A stretch of DNA of 64,000 bases from PALSA-1444 sp964291045 (GCF_964291045.1 NZ_OZ197277.1:1302001-1366000); one strand, 5' to 3'. Counted from the first letter of the stretch, positions 44,634-54,147 are shown. Numbers and translations are program-made. Notes: a model not told the origin generated them from the sequence alone.

Positions 44634-45347
44634 TTAAGAAAAAAGATGTTCATTAAATCCCTCTTTCTCTTCCACAATTTGTCCATCATCCATATGAACA
44701 ATGCGGGTTGCAAATTTAAAGATACGGCTATCGTGTGTCACGACAATCACAATCTTTCCTGACCCTACAGTATGCCCTTTAATCAGCTCCATGATCTTCA
44801 TCCCTGACTCTGCATCTAAGGCAGAAGTGGGTTCATCACAGATGATTAAAGACGGCTTATGAATTAAAGCTCTTGCAATAGCAACTCGTTGCTGCTGCCC
44901 TCCTGAGAGCTTTTGAGGATGGTAGTAAATTTTTGCACTCAGGCCCACATCATCCAGCCCCTTTGCCGCCTCTTTTAACGCGTTATGATAGCTCACGCCT
45001 TTGAGGAGTAGAGGAATAGCGACATTTTCTTGGCAAGTGAGGGTGGGAATAAGATTAAACTGCTGAAAGATAAATCCAATATGTTGCCGTCTAAAATTGA
45101 GGATATCTTTTTCTTTGTTTTTATGTAGCTCAAAGTCAAACAATTGGATGCGTCCGTGATCAGCTTTTAGCGTTCCTGCGACTGTACTTAGAAGTGTTGT
45201 TTTGCCGCTACCAGAGGGTCCTGCAATCATCACCGTCTCTCCTTGCTTTGCATGAAAATCCACCGATTTTAACACATGCAAAGACTCTCCCCCTTGGGTA
45301 AACGTTTTTGAGACGTTTTGTAAAATAACGCCGTCTCTTTTATCCAC
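44634..45347 (-). CDS. ABC transporter ATPase (LolD/MacB/DevA type)
   Basis: About 237 residues from a GTG at 45347 with AGAGG upstream; an ATG at 45365 is also in frame and inside the permease gene. Walker A G-P-S-G-S-G-K-T-T, Q-loop I-F-Q-Q-F-N-L-I-P, signature L-S-G-G-Q-Q-Q-R-V-A and Walker B L-I-I-C-D-E-P are all present. It powers the permease encoded immediately upstream. Confidence 0.93.
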   Translation of the reverse strand: MDKRDGVILQNVSKTFTQGGESLHVLKSVDFHAKQGETVMIAGPSGSGKTTLLSTVAGTLKADHGRIQLFDFELHKNKEKDILNFRRQHIGFIFQQFNLIPTLTCQENVAIPLLLKGVSYHNALKEAAKGLDDVGLSAKIYYHPQKLSGGQQQRVAIARALIHKPSLIICDEPTSALDAESGMKIMELIKGHTVGSGKIVIVVTHDSRIFKFATRIVHMDDGQIVEEKEGFNEHLFS

Positions 45348-46479
45348 GGAACACCTCTGAAGCATCGAGTTTTCTCACCTTCAAAATGCCTAAAATCGCT
45401 GAAAAAAGGCAGATCGTCATAATCGCGCAAAACGTTCCTATGACGGCATAAGAGGTCATATGGAAGGGAAATTTTTGTTTATGAAGAGCCATATGCCCAA
45501 AAACAGATGTGAGGCCAGCTCCGATTCCAAACCCTAAAAATCCAACCGTGAGTGCTTGTAAAATAAGCATTTTGCAAAGAAGCGATTGCTTAAGTCCCAT
45601 TGCTTTAAGCGCTGCTAAATATTTCAGATTTTCTAATACAAATGAGTAAAACGTTTGTCCAGATACTGCAACACCTACTAAAAATCCCATGATGATTGTG
45701 ATACTAAAGCTAACGGGAATCCCTGTATTTTTACACACCCACATGATGGTGCTGTGCATAAATTCTTCCTCTGTTAACGCCTTTAAATGGGTTTTTGCCG
45801 TAATGATTTTAGCCACATCCCTATTTTCTAATCCTTTCATGGGAGCCGCTAATATAAACGTTATGCTTCTCTTTCGGTTAGGACTAAGAAGTTTTGCCCG
45901 ATCAAATGTGGTGTAAACATAAGGATAGCCAAAGAAAGACTTATGGGCTTTACAGACTGCTACAACTTTGACTTCTTGCTCATTAATCTCAAACACATCT
46001 CCCACAGTAAGAGGTACCTGTTTATCATCACTGAGTCTTTCAGCTGCAAGCTCATCAATCACCACTCCCCTGTCTTGCCAAATATCTAAAAGCGCTCCTT
46101 GAACAATGGTTTGAGGTGCTCCAATGAGGGTTGCGGTATCGAGTCCCATTAAAAGAAGCGGTTTAAAAGCGCCTCCTTGCTGCCTTCCCATTTCTACTGC
46201 AGAATATAAAGGAGCTGCCCATTTCACCTCTTTTACAGAACGGACGCGCTGTAAATCGGTATCTAAAAGAGGGATATACTCTCCTGCTTGCTCAATCAGA
46301 GGATCCATAACCCATAAAGGAGCGTTAATATTTCTTAACGTCGATGTGCTCCACTGAAGAAGCCCGCCAAAAATAGAGCCTTGATGCGTCATTAAAAGCG
46401 AAGAAAATGAAATTGCTGAAATCAAAATCAAATACTTAGCTCTATCACCCATTAACATTTTTAATGCAATTCTATACAT
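45340..46479 (-). CDS. ABC transporter permease (FtsX/DevC-like)
   Basis: About 379 residues from the ATG at 46479 (an in-frame TTG at 46500 is the alternative). One N-terminal membrane helix (about 15-33), a large periplasmic domain (about 40-255) and three C-terminal helices (about 265-370), the FtsX/MacB topology. M-Y-R-I-A-L-K-M-L and G-L-L-Q-W-S-T-S are DevC-like. Together with the following ATPase, adaptor and TolC-like genes it makes a complete tripartite exporter; cargo (lipid, peptide or drug) is unknown. First gene of the four-gene operon. Confidence 0.88.
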   Translation of the reverse strand: MYRIALKMLMGDRAKYLILISAISFSSLLMTHQGSIFGGLLQWSTSTLRNINAPLWVMDPLIEQAGEYIPLLDTDLQRVRSVKEVKWAAPLYSAVEMGRQQGGAFKPLLLMGLDTATLIGAPQTIVQGALLDIWQDRGVVIDELAAERLSDDKQVPLTVGDVFEINEQEVKVVAVCKAHKSFFGYPYVYTTFDRAKLLSPNRKRSITFILAAPMKGLENRDVAKIITAKTHLKALTEEEFMHSTIMWVCKNTGIPVSFSITIIMGFLVGVAVSGQTFYSFVLENLKYLAALKAMGLKQSLLCKMLILQALTVGFLGFGIGAGLTSVFGHMALHKQKFPFHMTSYAVIGTFCAIMTICLFSAILGILKVRKLDASEVFRG

Positions 46480-46777
46480 AAGATAAGCGATACTAATCAA
46501 ATGGGATAAAAAATTCTAGATTTTTTATCAAAATAAAGGATGATGTATGTATTGCACTATCTATGGCTAGATGTGCATAATACGCTTAAAGGAGTCATTT
46601 TTTACATGATGACAGAAAGACAGGGTTATAAGTGCTAAAAAAGTAAACATATACCTATTCTTATTTAAAATCTGAGCTTTAGATATTATGTAAAATACCT
46701 CTGTATATTGATATAAATGTTTTTTTTAGATAATATTCATTGTTTATTAGCTTAACAATAAGTACATTGAGGTAATA

Positions 46778-46954
46778 ATGGGTAAAAAAAATTTAAAAAT
46801 CTTAAAAATCAAGAAAAAATTGACTAAAACTAAAAAACGACCTAACACAAACAATCTAGCCCTTATTAGTTTACCTGACTGTTTTCCTATGGAAAATACC
46901 CTATGTCTTAAAAAATCCAGAAAATTATTTGAAAGCATATGGAATGCAAATTAG
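46778..46954 (+). CDS. Small Lys-rich protein, 58 residues (tentative)
   Basis: A 58-codon frame with a good ribosome binding site (TGAGGT, then four bases, then ATG at 46778). The product starts M-G-K-K-N-L-K-I-L-K and is strongly basic in its first 22 residues, then has a C-x22-type pair of Cys in a less charged tail. It lies 113 bases before the YhcG-type gene on the same strand. The A-rich composition could produce such a frame by chance; I see no homologue. Possibly a small partner or regulator of the next gene. Confidence 0.35.
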   Translation: MGKKNLKILKIKKKLTKTKKRPNTNNLALISLPDCFPMENTLCLKKSRKLFESIWNAN

Positions 46955-47067
46955 CCATTATAGTTTTGACACAAATAATCGATATACCAGCGACCATTCA
47001 TAGCTTAAAAACCGCTGGATTAGATAATAGTAGCAAAGAAATTAATCAGATATCATAGAGGTTTTGA

Positions 47068-48123
47068 ATGAACTCCCCAAAACATGAAATAATTGATTCT
47101 AAAAGCTATGCTCAGCTTTTAGACCACATCAAAAAAGATATTCAAGAGTCTAGACTTAGAGCAACAACCTCTATTACTCAAGAACTGACAGCTCTTTATT
47201 GGCGTATTGGAAAAATGCTCTTAGATAAAGCATCTATAGAAGGACGGGGTGCAAAGACGATAGAGCATGTTGCTAAAGATCTTAACTCTTCATTTCCTGG
47301 GGTAAGTGGATTTTCGTATCGAAACTTACAATACATGAAACGATTTGCTGAATATTACTCAGAAGTCAATTTTGCAACAGCTGTTGCACAAATTCCATGG
47401 GGGCATAATATTCTTCTTATGGAAAAAGTAGATAGTTTTGAAAAACGTGTCTGGTATGCAGAGCAATCTATCCAACATGGATGGAGCCGTACAATGCTTA
47501 CAATGTGGATTGAATCTGATTTATATAATCGTCAAGGTAAAGCAGTCACCAATTTTAAAAAAACTTTACCTAGCCCTCAATCAGATTTAGCAATCCAAAT
47601 GATGAAAGATCCTTACAATTTTTCCTTTCTTACATTAGACAAAGATCATAGAGAAAAAGAATTGGAAAAGGGATTAACTGATCATATCCAAAGATTTCTT
47701 TTAGAGCTTGGACATGGTTTTGCTTTTGTAGGCAGACAAGTCCCTCTTCAAGTAGGTGGTAAAGATTATTATTTAGACCTATTGTTTTATCATTTTAAGC
47801 TGCGTAGATTTATCGTTTGTGAATTGAAAGCTTGTGAATTTGAAGCAAATGATATTGGACAGATAAATTTGTATTTATCTGCAGTAGATACACATCTAAA
47901 GCAACCTAAAGACAAGCCTTCTATCGGCATGATTTTCTGCAAAACAAAAGATAACCTTACAGTTGAATATGCTCTTAGAGATTTTAAGAAACCTATTAGT
48001 GTATCTGGATATCAAGTGAACATTGTTGATACTTTAACAAAAGAATTAAAAGAAAACCTACCTACTATTGAAGAAATTGAAGCTGAATTTACTGATGAAA
48101 ACTTTAAAGGTAAAGAAAAATAA
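47068..48123 (+). CDS. YhcG/DUF1016-type PDDEXK nuclease-like protein
   Basis: 351 residues. The N-terminal DUF1016 helical domain (about 10-160) includes L-Y-W-R-I-G-K and F-S-Y-R-N-L-Q-Y-M-K-R-F-A and the hallmark I-P-W-G-H-N. The C-terminal part is a PDDEXK fold with D237 in Y-Y-L-D-L-L-F-Y-H and E252-L-K254. The family is thought to act on DNA and is common in accessory regions and near mobile elements or defence genes. A perfect 16-bp palindrome (47373-47388) lies in the coding sequence and recurs in the decayed repeats downstream. Intact and probably functional. Confidence 0.92.
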   Translation: MNSPKHEIIDSKSYAQLLDHIKKDIQESRLRATTSITQELTALYWRIGKMLLDKASIEGRGAKTIEHVAKDLNSSFPGVSGFSYRNLQYMKRFAEYYSEVNFATAVAQIPWGHNILLMEKVDSFEKRVWYAEQSIQHGWSRTMLTMWIESDLYNRQGKAVTNFKKTLPSPQSDLAIQMMKDPYNFSFLTLDKDHREKELEKGLTDHIQRFLLELGHGFAFVGRQVPLQVGGKDYYLDLLFYHFKLRRFIVCELKACEFEANDIGQINLYLSAVDTHLKQPKDKPSIGMIFCKTKDNLTVEYALRDFKKPISVSGYQVNIVDTLTKELKENLPTIEEIEAEFTDENFKGKEK

Positions 48124-48245
48124 GCGATAAGAATTTCTCTGAATAGCTTTATTGATAGCATATCAAATATTCCAATTACACTTATAAACTATCAAAAATA
48201 ACAGAACGTGGGATACATGATCAAAAACCATTTACCCTCTATTCT

Positions 48246-48890
48246 GCTTTCATTAAAGATAAAGAAAATGAGCTCATCCAAAGTGGGTACCAAAATCCAT
48301 AAAATGATTCGCTAAGTGTGACTTTATCAATTTTGCAACAGCTGTTGCAAAATTCCATGCAGATACAAATATGCCTCTTATAGAAAAATGAGATACCTTT
48401 GAAAACCTGTATTTGATGCGCAGAATAAACGCTCATCATAACTGAAAATCAGCGATATATAAAAGGTAGGATCAAACATTATCTATCCTGTATTTTGCTT
48501 TCATCAAAGATAAAGAAAATGAGCTCGTACAAAGTAGGCGCCCAAATCTATGAAATGATTTGCTAAGTGTGATTTTACCAATTTTGCAACAGCTGTTGCA
48601 AAATTCCATGCAGATACAAATATGCCTCTTATAGAAAAATGAGATACCTTTGAAAACCTGTATTTGATGCGCAAAATAAACGCTCATCATAGCTGAAACC
48701 CAGCAATATATGACATGTAGGATCAAAAGTTATTTATCCTTCATTTTGCTTTCATGAAAGATAAAGCAAATGAACTCATGCAAAATAGGGATTAAAATCC
48801 CTAAAACAAGTCACTCAATACTACTTACCTATTTTGCAACAGCTGTTGCATCAATTCGGTGGGTATACAATAAAGCTCTTAAGGGAAGAA
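48246..48890 (+). repeat. Decayed 251-bp tandem repeat partly derived from the YhcG-type gene
   Basis: Three tandem units start at GCTTTCAT at 48246, 48497 and 48748, spaced exactly 251 bases. Units 1 and 2 are about 90 % alike; unit 3 is more diverged and truncated. The middle of each unit matches the upstream gene (about 47330-47460): the palindrome TTGCAACAG/CTGTTGCAA (48333-48350, 48584-48601, 48834-48850), then AATTCCATG and a C-T-T-A-T-(A/G)-G-A-A-A-A-A stretch. In-frame stops show that the copies do not encode protein. They look like fragments of the gene or of a lost paralogue, duplicated in tandem and then decayed. Confidence 0.8.
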
Positions 48891-49130
48891 GAGCTGGCTT
48901 AAAACAGATGTCTAGGGTAAACATCTCGTCCTTAAATAGAGCTCTTTAAGGCTTATAGGAAAGATGAATATACTATATATAGCCGTAAAGTGGATAGGGG
49001 GCAATCTTGATTAAATACGTTTCATAGTACTCTCTTAACATCTCCGTTATCCCTGAAGAAATAACTATTTTCCCTTGAATTTTTCTAAATGACATTATTT
49101 TAAAACGCAAATTTCTCGAGATAATCTTGA

Positions 49131-49173
49131 TTTTACTCAATGCATTGAGTAAAAATACTCAATAGAGTGAGTA
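49131..49173. promoter_or_regulatory. Operator-like palindromes before the AAA ATPase gene
   Basis: A perfect 24-bp palindrome, TTTTACTCAATG then CATTGAGTAAAA (49131-49154), is followed at once by TACTCA-6 bases-TGAGTA (49156-49173). The two share the half-site TACTCA. They end about 25 bases before the start codon, as expected for a repressor site or for a binding site of the ATPase itself. Confidence 0.6.
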
Positions 49174-49198
49174 AAAAAAATTCAGCGCTTTATGAGAT

Positions 49199-50393
49199 AT
49201 GATAAAAAAAAGAAAATGCTTTGAAATCCTTTTAAAACGGCTTCAAGAACCGCGTCAATTTATTCAATCGCTTATTGGACCGCGCCAAGTGGGAAAAACA
49301 ACTTTAGCGCGGCAAGTCGCAGCAGAATTAAAAAAACCTAGCCGCTACATTTCAGCAGACCTTGCCTCTCTTCAAGACATCTCTTGGCTACAGCAACAAT
49401 GGGATAGCGCAAGAGAACTTGCAAAAACTGAGGGAGATGCTCTGTTAATCATTGATGAAATTCAAAAAATACCTAATTGGTCTGATATGGTTAAATTACT
49501 GTGGGATCAAGATAGTTTCTCAGGCATCAATCTCTCTCTACTCATTCTAGGGTCTTCTCCTTGGCTCATGCAAAAGGGGCTGTCTGAAAGTCTTGCAGGA
49601 AGATTTGAAGTGATTCCCATCACGCATTGGTCATTTCAGGAGATGTCTGAAACCTTTGGATGGTCATTAAATCACTATCTCTATTTTGGAGGGTATCCAG
49701 GACCTGCCTTACTTTCTCATCAAGAAGATCCTATGCGTTGGATGAGCTATATCCAAGATTCTATCATTGAAACAACAATATCCCGTGATATTTTGCTCCT
49801 GAATCAAGTGAATAAACCTGTCTTATTAAGAAGGCTTTTTCAATTAGGATGTAGCTACTCAGGTCAAATTCTCTCTTACAATAAAATACTAGGAACTCTC
49901 CAAGATGCTGGAAATGCAACCACTCTTGCCCACTATATAAATTTACTCACAAGAGCGAATCTCTTAACAGGGTTACAAAAGTTTGCAAACCAGTCCGTAA
50001 GAAGAAAGGGATCTAGCCCTAAATTTGCTGTTTATAACACAGCACTCTTCACGGCTTTATCAGGGAAAACCTTTTCTGAAGCACTTAATGACCGCCCTTT
50101 TTGGGGAAGGCTTACTGAACTCTGCAGTAGGGGCGCATTTACTGAATGGTATCCGGGGAACCCAAATTGAACTTTTCTACTGGAGAGAAGGAAATCATGA
50201 AGTGGATTTTGTCCTTCAGATGGGCGAAAAACTCATTGCCATCGAAGTGAAAAGCAATCAAGAATCTATTCGGTATTCTGGAATGGATGCTTTTGTTAAA
50301 CAGTTTAAGCCTAACCGCATTTTATTAGTAGGAGATCAAGGCATGTCTCTTCAAACATTTCTGCTCACATCTCCTCGTTCTTTATTTGAATAA
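49199..50393 (+). pseudogene. AAA ATPase with DUF4143-type C-terminus, frameshifted
   Basis: Two overlapping frames cover one COG1373-type protein. Frame 1 (49199-50170) has Walker A G27-P-R-Q-V-G-K-T-T, Walker B L-L-I-I-D-E-I and the central helical part, ending W-G-R-L-T-E before going astray. The next frame (from about 50125 to 50393) continues A-V-G-A-H-L-L-N and then the nuclease-like tail F-Y-W-R-E-G-N-H-E-V-D-F-V-L with I-E-V-K-S. One extra base in G-A-A-C-T-C-T-G-C-A (around 50120-50128) explains it; restoring the frame gives R-L-T-E-S-A-V-G-A-H. Everything else is intact, so the lesion is recent or a sequencing error. Confidence 0.85.
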
Positions 50394-50441
50394 GTTGATC
50401 CGAAATTGGTGTGAATTCCTATTCTTTAAATTGGGGCTTAA

Positions 50442-50477
50442 GATGATTGCATTTGTCTGAAGACACATGCAATCATC
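50442..50477. terminator. Strong hairpin at the end of the TPR-variant gene
   Basis: GATGATTGCAT (50442-50452) pairs perfectly with ATGCAATCATC (50467-50477), and TGTCT/AGACA extends the stem inward. It overlaps the stop of the minus-strand gene and lies after the plus-strand ATPase pseudogene. A U-run is lacking on the minus strand; on the plus strand T-rich sequence follows only at a distance. Confidence 0.5.
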
Positions 50478-53400
50478 ACCTCTTTAACTGACACTCTTTT
50501 CTTCTTTTTACATAAGAGAGGAAATTTTTTAGATCGTTCACCCGTGTGAAGTCCAGTTCAAAGGCCCGGATAAAAAGATCCCCTCTTGAAAGAATTGTTT
50601 TTTCATCAAAAAGAAGGATGCCCTCTCTATCATGCATCATCAAAGCTGCTAAGTGATACGCTCCTGCTTCATATGTTCCTAACTGAATGGACCTCATGAA
50701 GAGCTGTTTACAAGATAGTGTGACTCCATTTAAAAGCAAAATGCTCTCGATCTTTTGATAAAAGAGCTCTTTTCCTAACAGGAAGTAAGGCAAGCTATAC
50801 TCACGATTCAGATCGATGGCTTTAAGATAAAGGGCCTCTTTGGAGGCATAGCTCTCTTCATGAATCCTTAAAGTATGTTGAAAACTTGTGGCAAGTGCCA
50901 CATAGGCCTCTTCACAAGAGGGAACATGCTTTAATAATTCGAGCAGAAACTCCTCTTTTTGGGTAAAATAAAGATCCTCTTCCATCACAAGAGAACTTGC
51001 ATGTTGAGATGAGTCATTCATCCCATACATCCTATTTTTACGGTCACTCTGATGATGCTGAAGCTCTTCTTTAAAAATCGTGAGGTATTGAGAGCCCAAC
51101 CCTGTGAGTTCATATTGAGAAAGAATTCTAGCTAGCATTGTAGAAGTTTCTAAGGGATGTCTTGGCAGGCTATAAGCTAGATCTAAGGCCTGATGAAATA
51201 AATCTCTCTTCTTTGCTTGTTCATGAGGATAAAGAGCTTCTGCTTGCCTTAAGTAAGATGTATCATACATCCAATTTGAACTCCCCTTTTCATAGCAAGC
51301 TCTTTTATCATAGAAATCTCCCTTTAATAAAATGCGCTCCTCAGGGTGAAGAGCATCCCCTATTTTCATTAAAATAGAGTGGCGTTGACTTTGCTCATAG
51401 GCATACGCATAAGCCATCAGTTTTGTGAACTTTACCCCATCTTGTAATAAGATAGATTTTCTAGAAGAGAGATAATCTCCCACTCCTTCATCTCCCTTTT
51501 GTTTTAAATAGGTGGATGAAAGAAAAGGAAGTGCCTGTTGATAAAGAGCTTTTGTAGAGACTGTCTTCTCATTTAATGTTAAAGAAGCTCCTTGCCTAAG
51601 AAGTTGGACTCTTGCGAGCTCATTTTCAAGGGTCAAATGACTGATTAATTCTTTAATGCGAGACTCTGTTTTACTATGTAGACTAGAAGCTACAGAAAAA
51701 ACAGCAGGAGCAAATGGGGAGCTAAAAACATATATAGGATCTAAAGCAAAAGCTTTTTTAAAAAGAGACTCCCCATCTGCCCTTTCTCCATTTTTGAATA
51801 AAATAGTCTCGTTTTGAATGATTAAAATTAAATTAAAATACCCTTCTATGCTGTTTGGATTTTTTTCAATTTCGTGGATATAGATGTGCTTTAAATATTG
51901 TCTAGCTTGAGAGCTAATTCTTTCAACTGATCCTAAATCAATAGCTTTATGATAGAAATCTTTCTTTGTATAGACCTCCTTACTCAAAAGCTGAATGCTT
52001 TCATTACCTTTTAAAAGATCCCCAAGCTTACAATAAGTGCTTGCATGTTGAGGATGTAACTGGATGTCCTTAAGATAAAGCTCTTTCTTTGTATAAATCT
52101 CCCCCCTCAAAAGCTGGATGCTTTCATCATCTTTTAAAAGATTCGCAAGACGTTGATAATAGGTTTCGTCTTGAGGGTTTAACTCGATAGCCTGAAGGTA
52201 GAGCGTCCTCTTCGTATAAACCTCCCCACTCAAAAGCTGGATGCTTTCATGATTTTTTAAAAGATTCGCAAGATTTTGATAATATGTTTCATTTTTAGGA
52301 TTTGAGTGGATAGCTCTAAGGTAAAGCCCCTTCTTCGTATAAAATACTCCATTAAAAAACTGGATTTTTTCATGCTCTTTTAAACAGCTGACAAGACGGT
52401 GATAAGCATTTGCATGTTGAGGATTGCACTGGATGGTCTTTAGCAAAAGTTCCTTATTTGTATAAACTTTCCCATCTAAAAGCTGAATTGTTTCACCATT
52501 TTTTAGACAACCTGCCAGATTATAGTAAGAACTTGCATGTTTAGGATTGCACTCAGTAGCTTTAAGTAAAAGTTCTTTTTTTGTATAAATTTCCCCATCT
52601 AAAAGCTGAACCGTTTCACCATTTTTTAGACAACTTGCCAGATTATAGTAAGCATGTTCAGATTGAGGATTTAACTGGATGGCCTTAAGATAAAGTTCTT
52701 TTTTTGTATAGCTCCCCCCGCTTAACAGCTGAAGGGTTTCATCATCTTTAAGGCAAATCGCAAGAGAATTATAGAGATCTGCATCTTTAGGCTTTAACTG
52801 AATAGCCTTCAAGAAAAGCTCTTTTTTTGTATAGCTCTCTCCGCTTAAAAGCTGTACTGTTTCGCCATCTTTTAGATAAGAGGCAAAATTGTAGTAAAAA
52901 TCCCCTATTTCAGGATCTAATTGGATGATCTTAAGATGAAGCTCTTTTATTGTATAGCTATCTCCGTTTAACAGCTGAACGGTTTCATCATCTTTGAGGC
53001 AGTTCACAAGATTACAGTATGCACCTGCGTGTGTAGGATTTGACTGGATGGCCTTAAGATAAAGCTCTTTATTTGTATAGCTATCTCTACTTAAAAGCTT
53101 TATTGTTTCACCATCTTCTAGAAGGGTTGCAAGATTATACCAGACACTTTTATATTGAGGATTTAACTCAATAACCTTAAGATAAAGCTCTTTACTTGTA
53201 TAAAATTCCCCACTTAGTAGCTGAATCTCTTCCCCCTCTTTTACATACCACGCAAGGTTGTAATAAGAATCCTCTATGTTAGGATTTAACTGAATGGCCT
53301 TAAGATAAAGCTCTTTTTTTGTATAAATTTCTCCATTTAAGAGCTCTATTGTTTCACACTCTTCTAAAAGCTTTGCAAGATGACAGTAATCATCCCCCTC

Positions 53401-53688
53401 ATTAGAACCTTCATTGATGACCTTGATGAGCGATTTTTTTTCTCCATCAGATTGATGACTTAAGGGCTCTATGCTTTGATAACCGTTTAGACAATTTAAT
53501 CTTGTATCACTTTCTAGATTGGGATGTGTTTCTAAAATAACGCTGGCTATCTGTTCTATTTTTGAAGATTCTACACAAAGTTTTTTAGCAAGATGCCCAT
53601 CATCTTCTGCCAAAGTAGATAGTGGATTTTTTGTACCCTGAGGGAGATTTGATGGATCTGTCGTTAAAGCATACGGTCTAATTGTCAT
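50476..53688 (-). CDS. Long TPR-variant repeat protein (41-residue units)
   Basis: 1070 residues. From residue 112 to about 603 there are twelve tandem units of 41 residues, eleven of them near-regular: E-(T/S)-(I/V)-Q-L-L-x-G-E-x-Y-T-K-K-E-L-Y-L-K-A-I-x-L-N-P, then a helix like A-Y-Y-N-L-A-x-C-L-K. This is a TPR-like helix pair with a conserved hairpin insert (L-L-x-G-E-x-Y-T). The C-terminal ~460 residues carry weaker units of the same type, for example around 925-1045. No signal peptide or membrane helix. Same family as the 470-residue protein at 3778. A protein-binding scaffold is expected; the ligand is unknown. The near identity of units at the DNA level suggests recent internal duplication. 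Confidence 0.85.
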   Translation of the reverse strand: MTIRPYALTTDPSNLPQGTKNPLSTLAEDDGHLAKKLCVESSKIEQIASVILETHPNLESDTRLNCLNGYQSIEPLSHQSDGEKKSLIKVINEGSNEGDDYCHLAKLLEECETIELLNGEIYTKKELYLKAIQLNPNIEDSYYNLAWYVKEGEEIQLLSGEFYTSKELYLKVIELNPQYKSVWYNLATLLEDGETIKLLSRDSYTNKELYLKAIQSNPTHAGAYCNLVNCLKDDETVQLLNGDSYTIKELHLKIIQLDPEIGDFYYNFASYLKDGETVQLLSGESYTKKELFLKAIQLKPKDADLYNSLAICLKDDETLQLLSGGSYTKKELYLKAIQLNPQSEHAYYNLASCLKNGETVQLLDGEIYTKKELLLKATECNPKHASSYYNLAGCLKNGETIQLLDGKVYTNKELLLKTIQCNPQHANAYHRLVSCLKEHEKIQFFNGVFYTKKGLYLRAIHSNPKNETYYQNLANLLKNHESIQLLSGEVYTKRTLYLQAIELNPQDETYYQRLANLLKDDESIQLLRGEIYTKKELYLKDIQLHPQHASTYCKLGDLLKGNESIQLLSKEVYTKKDFYHKAIDLGSVERISSQARQYLKHIYIHEIEKNPNSIEGYFNLILIIQNETILFKNGERADGESLFKKAFALDPIYVFSSPFAPAVFSVASSLHSKTESRIKELISHLTLENELARVQLLRQGASLTLNEKTVSTKALYQQALPFLSSTYLKQKGDEGVGDYLSSRKSILLQDGVKFTKLMAYAYAYEQSQRHSILMKIGDALHPEERILLKGDFYDKRACYEKGSSNWMYDTSYLRQAEALYPHEQAKKRDLFHQALDLAYSLPRHPLETSTMLARILSQYELTGLGSQYLTIFKEELQHHQSDRKNRMYGMNDSSQHASSLVMEEDLYFTQKEEFLLELLKHVPSCEEAYVALATSFQHTLRIHEESYASKEALYLKAIDLNREYSLPYFLLGKELFYQKIESILLLNGVTLSCKQLFMRSIQLGTYEAGAYHLAALMMHDREGILLFDEKTILSRGDLFIRAFELDFTRVNDLKNFLSYVKRRKECQLKR

Positions 53689-54147
53689 AGCGCCCCTCTT
53701 GATTGATGTTCTTAAGCTCTATTGTCACCAAAGTCCATAAAATAGCTACTTTGTAGAGTCATATGCTTATTTGAAGAACCTTGAGTTTAGTCATATTTTC
53801 AATTTTTCCGCAAAATACAAATGGAAAACACCTTATTTTTTGAAATATGGCTCTAGATTACCCCTAAGCTCTTTGAGGCGTTTTTTAAGTTAGATGAAAA
53901 CTTAGGATCATACGTCAATATCGCATAAAACATGCGCTTATAAAATGTCTTGATTAGCAGATTCTCTATTAGATTCATCATCAATGATGATTGATACACG
54001 AAATATTTCAAAAAAATAAGGGGGCTTAAGGAATACGATAAATTTGTGATGAAAATAGCTCTTTTTCAAGCTTATGGACAATAAAAGAGCCTAGGCCATG
54101 CTGATAAATATCCCCATGACTAGAGGAAAAGAGTCATTGATTTTCGC
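53689..54147. other. Intergenic region between the TPR-variant gene and the rplI terminator
   Basis: Nothing recognisable: no supportable frame, no tRNA, no clear repeat. It should contain the promoter of the minus-strand TPR-variant gene. Confidence 0.45.

Larger units (their letters stand above)
48124..49198. other. Long non-coding stretch: decayed repeat array and operator region
   Basis: 1075 bases without a supportable gene. It holds the tandem repeat described at 48246-48890 and, at its right end, the palindromic site before the AAA ATPase gene. Minus-strand frames at 48239-48439 and 48472-48726 are mirror images of the repeat and not genes. Confidence 0.7.

Noticed and set aside
48239..48726. 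Two similar minus-strand frames of 66 and 84 codons, apparently paralogous small proteins
   Set aside because: They are reverse readings of the 251-bp decayed repeats; their similarity is due to the repeat, and there is no ribosome binding site or independent support.
48246..48890. CRISPR-like array
   Set aside because: Units are 251 bp, contiguous and without unique spacers, and no cas genes are nearby.
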